Below are positions 60,532 to 64,000 of a stretch of DNA of 64,000 bases, in pieces. Within the stretch, counting starts at the first letter, position 1; the number at the start of each line of letters is the position of its first letter. The DNA comes from Lobosporangium transversale (Eukaryota > Mortierellomycota > Mortierellomycetes > Mortierellales > Mortierellaceae). The stretch is taken from contig NW_019028997.1 in assembly GCF_002105155.1 (NCBI RefSeq), positions 248,001-312,000 on the forward strand, given 5' to 3'. The translations under genes and the position numbers were made by a program. The notes beneath the pieces are model-generated. The model was not told where the DNA came from. It did no database searches and saw only the letters and a program-made list of their open reading frames with translations.

Positions 60532-61116
60532 ATGCTCTGTAGCGCTCAGCAGTCGGTCAGTTATATGGGCCAAGATAGCCTTCAAGACCCTGAGGCAGCA
60601 GCCACGGCCCATTATCCTGTGGAATATCTGAACAAGCTTAGTCCACCAGGCTTGCCTCCGTTCAAACTAGAGTTAAAAGTCGGTCAACCTGTCATTCTTC
60701 TTCGCAACTTGAACCCAAAGCGCGGACTATGTAATGGTACCGGCATGATTGTGCGTGCGTTAGGCACAAGAATGATCCAAACTGAGGTCATCAAAGGGCA
60801 ATATCAAGGAGAGCGCGTCTTCATTCCCCGCATACCGCTTAAGACGATTGATGAGCGCTCTTCCCCAATCATGTTCTGCAGACGCCAATTCCCAATCAAG
60901 CCAGCCTTCGCTATGACTATCAACAAGTCTCAAGGGCAGACACTTAAACATGTTGGTGTTTATCTTCCTCAAGATGTCTTCTGTCATGGTCATCTCTACG
61001 TTGCTTTATCACGGTGTACTGACCCAAACAATCTTAAGGTACTGATTGGGAACGGGAAGATAGAAGGCAAGCCTGGGATATACACCCGAAACATCGTCTT
61101 CAAGGATGCTTTATAG
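60532..61116 (+). pseudogene. Second Helitron helicase C-terminal fragment
   Basis: Plus-strand frame, homologous from about 60555: [77 protein letters not shown] and a natural stop at 61114-61116. It covers the same region as the fragment at 57150-57645 but is clearly diverged from it and has no frameshift. It starts abruptly against the gypsy fragment, so the Rep domain and front of the helicase are absent here. Confidence 0.9.
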
Positions 61117-61353
61117 GCATAATATTTTTAGATCTTCAGGTATTCTGTCATCTCCAGGTCATTAATGTCGGCTTTTAACTCATCTCCGCCGTTATTTCAC
61201 CTGATGAATATTCTGCAAGATACTTCTCTCTTGGCTGTAGCATTTATTTTTGTATTTTATTTTGTATTTTATTAATTTATATTGTGTACGATAAAGATAA
61301 CCTTTTGTGTTGTTTTCACGAAATGAGACATTAAATTATTCACGAGGCGAGCA

Positions 61354-61374
61354 GACCGTGGCGAAGCCACGGTC
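61354..61374 (+). other. Perfect GC-rich hairpin downstream of the helicase tail
   Basis: GACCGTGGC / GAA loop / GCCACGGTC gives a 9-bp stem, nested in GAGC...GCTC. It lies 240 bases after the helicase stop on the same strand. Helitrons end with a hairpin followed within about 10-12 bases by CTRR; after this one comes TCCGGCTCGTAAT, which lacks a clear CTRR. It is a candidate terminator hairpin, unproven. Confidence 0.6.
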
Positions 61375-61439
61375 TCCGGCTCGTAATAAATAAAGATCGC
61401 AGTCACCGTTTGACATAAAAACAAATTTAAACGTCGCAC

Positions 61440-61600
61440 TTTCATTCCTTGTGCTTTCATTCCTTTCTCAACCTTCATTCCTTTTCATTCTCTATTTCAT
61501 TCCTTTCTCTACTTTCATTCCTTTCTCTACCTTCCTTCATTTTTCTACTTTCATTCCTTTCTCTTCCTTCCTTCATTTCTCTACTTTCATTTGCTATTTA
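61440..61600 (+). repeat. TTTCATTCCTTTCTC pyrimidine-rich tandem repeat before the CRN gene
   Basis: Roughly eight imperfect copies of a 15-20 base CTTTCATTCCTTTCTCTAC unit fill the 200 bases upstream of the CRN ATG, likely promoter or leader. Confidence 0.85.
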
Positions 61601-61640
61601 CCTCTCCCGATTCCCTCTCGCATTTCATCATCATTCGATC

Positions 61641-63669
61641 ATGACAAAACTATTTTGCATCCTTGACGGACAATCCACGGCATTCCCTGTTGAGGTCTCA
61701 GTAGAAGACACTATCGACGACCTCAAAAAAGCAATCAAGAAGAAAAAAGAATCTGAATTCAACGACATTGAAGCTGACAAATTGATTCTCTTCCACGTTT
61801 CTGTTCCTGATGAGGGCGCTACAATCAATCTCGCCAATATTGAATCAAAGGAGCTACTCACCAGAGCAACAAGCAAGATCTCAAAGATATTTGGCACATC
61901 GCCTCTGCCTGAGGAGACTATCAACGTCATTATTCAGCGGCCGTTGGAAGGTAAGGGATTGGCTATTTGTTCTCAAACTTTTGTGTATGACATCATAGTC
62001 TGCAATTGCGTCTTTTTGATTGCTGCTTCCATTTTGAGCTTATTTTCTCCACTAACTTATTTTCCCTCCATTCCGTTTCTTGTCACAAGTAATGAAACGC
62101 GTCATGCTGATTGATTGCTGGTTTATCTCTAGTATGATGACTGCTAACCAATATTTTTCTATCCCGGCATCTTGCTTCACAGACCGTGTATCAGAGGCCG
62201 AATTCGTGCAGCATGTTCTAAGCAATATCACTGGCAGAGATCAAACACGTCGATCCAAGACCAGCACACGTCGTGGTTACTCGATAACTCCCGCGTCTGT
62301 GCGAGATTGGAATGACTTTTTACCTTTGGTACGCCGTATGCCTCTGGCAACCGAGCCTCAGTACACACCTCCTAGGTTTTCGGCAGTCAGGACCTTCACA
62401 ACCAAGTCGGATTTACAAGGGATCTTTCGCTATGACGTTGGATCGGTCCGAGGCCTGCCGCCATTTACAGACACGCGCGGCACTTATAGCTTGACGTACG
62501 GCCTTCCAGACCTGATTTGCTCGCGCGAGGATAACCAGTTGGCACTGTTTCCAATTGAAATGAAAAGACCTGTTATGCTGCATCTGAATGACGGCACCAG
62601 CTACTCCGCTGCCTACCTAGCACAAGGATCATCGTCACAGGGCCCAGTCGGTCCGCTAAAGCAGATTTTCGGCTACATGAGACTTAATGGATTTCGCTAT
62701 GGAGTTCTGTCAACCTATACTCAAACATGGTTTATCAAACGAGTCTCGGCACATGGCGACGGCATCCTAATCTCGTCCACAATCCACTTTGACAGGACAA
62801 ACCCGACTCTACTGCAGTGTTACCTGTGGCTGATTCGGACGGTGGATGGTGATACTGAATGGCAGCCAGCCATACCCGATAAGGCCTCAGTTGAAGACAT
62901 GCTCTCGAGGGAGCAACCTGAGGACAAGGCTACAAAACGTGACAGTGACTTTGATCCAGGACGTGGTGGTGGTGGAAAATCGAAGCAAGGATTCAGAGCC
63001 TATTTGACGCGAAGCAAGTAAGAGGCTAATACTCAAATGTGTTTTGATCGAGATTCTCTCACCAAAGGTGGCTGATCATCCAGTTTTTGACTGCAATCTA
63101 GGACCAAGAAGCAGGCAACAGGATCTATGCAATTGGAGAGACGCACTGTTCCAGCTTTCAAGGATATGAGACTTATTACATTTGGCGAGGGTGCGCGTAC
63201 GTTCCGAGCTACATGGATGGGCAAGGATGTAGTGGTGAAAAAAGCCGACATCTGGAAGCAGTCCCCAATTGTCGATGAGCTGGAGCACGAGGCCACGATT
63301 TACAAGGAGCTTCAGATGCTACAAGGTCACTTCGTTCCCGAACTGAAGCTAGCTGGGATCATGGACGGAATGGAGATGGTTTTAGTAACAGAGTTCACTG
63401 GGAGCGACCTCTGCAATAAGCATTTGGATGCATCTGATCGAGACAAGATCCGCGGAGCACTCTCAGCGATCCACGATTTGGGTGTCCTGCACGGTGATAT
63501 TCGACCAGATAACATTACAGCAAGACTTGATGGGCAGGATTCGCGATTCATTTTTATAGACTTTGGCTTTTCAAAATTTGCAAAACACAATTCAGCCCTG
63601 GATCGCGAGATGGGAGAATTGGAGGCGCTACTTGAGCTGATGCCATGGCCCGAAGGTAATGACGGTTAA
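61641..63669 (+). CDS. Crinkler (CRN) protein: ubiquitin-like header, PD-(D/E)xK nuclease-like domain, protein kinase domain
   Basis: A Crinkler-RHS-type effector. Exon 1 (61641-61950) encodes the CRN header, with FPVEVSVEDTIDDLKKAIKK, ADKLILFHV and INVIIQRP. Exon 2 ends at 63017 and starts at either 62090 or 62183; both acceptors keep frame. It carries an RE-type nuclease core: GLPDLI (Asp 62509-62511), then PIEMKRP, then QIFGYMR and LSTYTQTWF. A GTAAGA donor at 63018 and acceptor at 63101 join it in phase to exon 3 (63102-63669), a short kinase with FGEGARTFRATW, VVVKKA, LHGDIRPDN and FIDFGFS. All key residues are present. Without the last splice, exon 2 ends at its own TAA. By family precedent the nuclease and kinase are the toxic or signalling parts and the header directs delivery or processing. 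Confidence 0.85.
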
Positions 63670-63741
63670 TACGGTAATGGTAATGGTCATCGTGCTTTTG
63701 CTTCTCAAAGTGTGTCAGGTTAACGCCTTAAAGTGTACAGA

Positions 63742-64000
63742 TTATCGTGTAGGTAATGGAGGAGTTATAACAATCGGAGTGAATGGAGCTAGCAAGTGCG
63801 AATAGCCGAGCTCAAATACAGCATGTTGCAGGCCAGGAAAGAATGACAGAATCCTTTTCTCATCCACCAAGGGTACCCATTGTCTTGCGTAGCTTAAAGC
63901 AATACCTAGCTGCAAATCGTTATACAATAGCTGTTTGCTCGAACCTTTCAGTTCTTCAATTTCACCCAACGATAACCCGATGGATGGAGAGAGACATTTA
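63742..64000 (-). CDS. 3' part of an unidentified gene entering from the right edge
   Basis: The minus strand is open from the window edge to a stop at 63742, about 85 codons, and reads like real protein: LSLGEIEELKGSSKQLLYND then LGIALSYARQWVPL and RILSFFPGLQHAVFELGY. It converges on the CRN gene. I do not recognise the family and cannot say whether introns follow. It could be another effector or transposon-linked gene. Confidence 0.4.
   Translation of the reverse strand, partial: KCLSPSIGLSLGEIEELKGSSKQLLYNDLQLGIALSYARQWVPLVDEKRILSFFPGLQHAVFELGYSHLLAPFTPIVITPPLPTR

Noticed and set aside
61449..61640. In-frame extension of the CRN gene upstream of its ATG
   Set aside because: It is translation of the CTTTCATTCC tandem repeat; the conserved header begins at the ATG at 61641.
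63660..63735. Further kinase exon after a GGTAATG donor at 63656
   Set aside because: The kinase motifs are complete and the frame reaches a stop at 63669; no acceptor with a conserved continuation was seen before the convergent frame.
1..64000. tRNA, rRNA and CRISPR arrays
   Set aside because: I looked for tRNA T-loop text such as GGTTCGA with matching stems and for regularly spaced repeats; none held up. Simple repeats are microsatellites, not CRISPR.

Overview
The window is nuclear DNA of a filamentous fungus. Nearly every gene is a conserved eukaryotic housekeeping gene broken by short GT-AG introns. Homopolymer A or T tracts of 15-38 bases sit in many introns and spacers. A Crinkler (CRN) effector gene, Helitron helicase fragments, a folliculin orthologue and a KAR5-type karyogamy gene together suggest an early-diverging fungus, most likely Mucoromycota and perhaps the Mortierella lineage. 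That placement is an inference; no species marker is visible.

The left 49 kb is a gene-dense, conserved region. In order it holds KAR5/THT1 (5' end outside the window), glycine-cleavage T protein, nucleoporin/SEACAT protein SEH1, folliculin, a DnaJ/DnaJ-X cochaperone, a SET3/MLL5-type PHD-SET protein, CDC123, TIP41, guanylate kinase, PNO1/DIM2, a 1.3 kb inverted-repeat element in a gene-poor gap, ribosomal protein eL37, MOB1, a Zn2Cys6 transcription factor, a saccharopine-dehydrogenase-like oxidoreductase, an RGD2-type F-BAR/DEP/RhoGAP and a SAM-dependent methyltransferase. Exon joins were worked out by eye and checked for phase; each model keeps one open frame and ends at a stop.

From 49.3 to 55.7 kb I find no gene I can defend. 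From 55.7 to 61.4 kb lies a nested transposon island. It holds a Tc1/mariner element with a full DD34E transposase, disrupted downstream by a Helitron-derived segment; a Ty3/gypsy reverse transcriptase-RNase H remnant cut by the right end of that Tc1; and a second Helitron helicase tail on the other strand. Directly after it (61.6-63.7 kb) is a CRN gene whose three exons join a ubiquitin-like CRN header, a PD-(D/E)xK nuclease-like domain and a small protein kinase domain. A reading frame entering from the right edge on the minus strand ends at 63742.

Functionally, SEH1, folliculin and TIP41 all act on TORC1 signalling in yeast or animals, and PNO1 and eL37 serve ribosome production. MOB1 and the RhoGAP act in cytokinesis and polarity. 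The genes are separate transcription units, many divergent or convergent, so this looks like ordinary linkage rather than an operon-like cluster. No tRNA, rRNA or CRISPR array was recognised.
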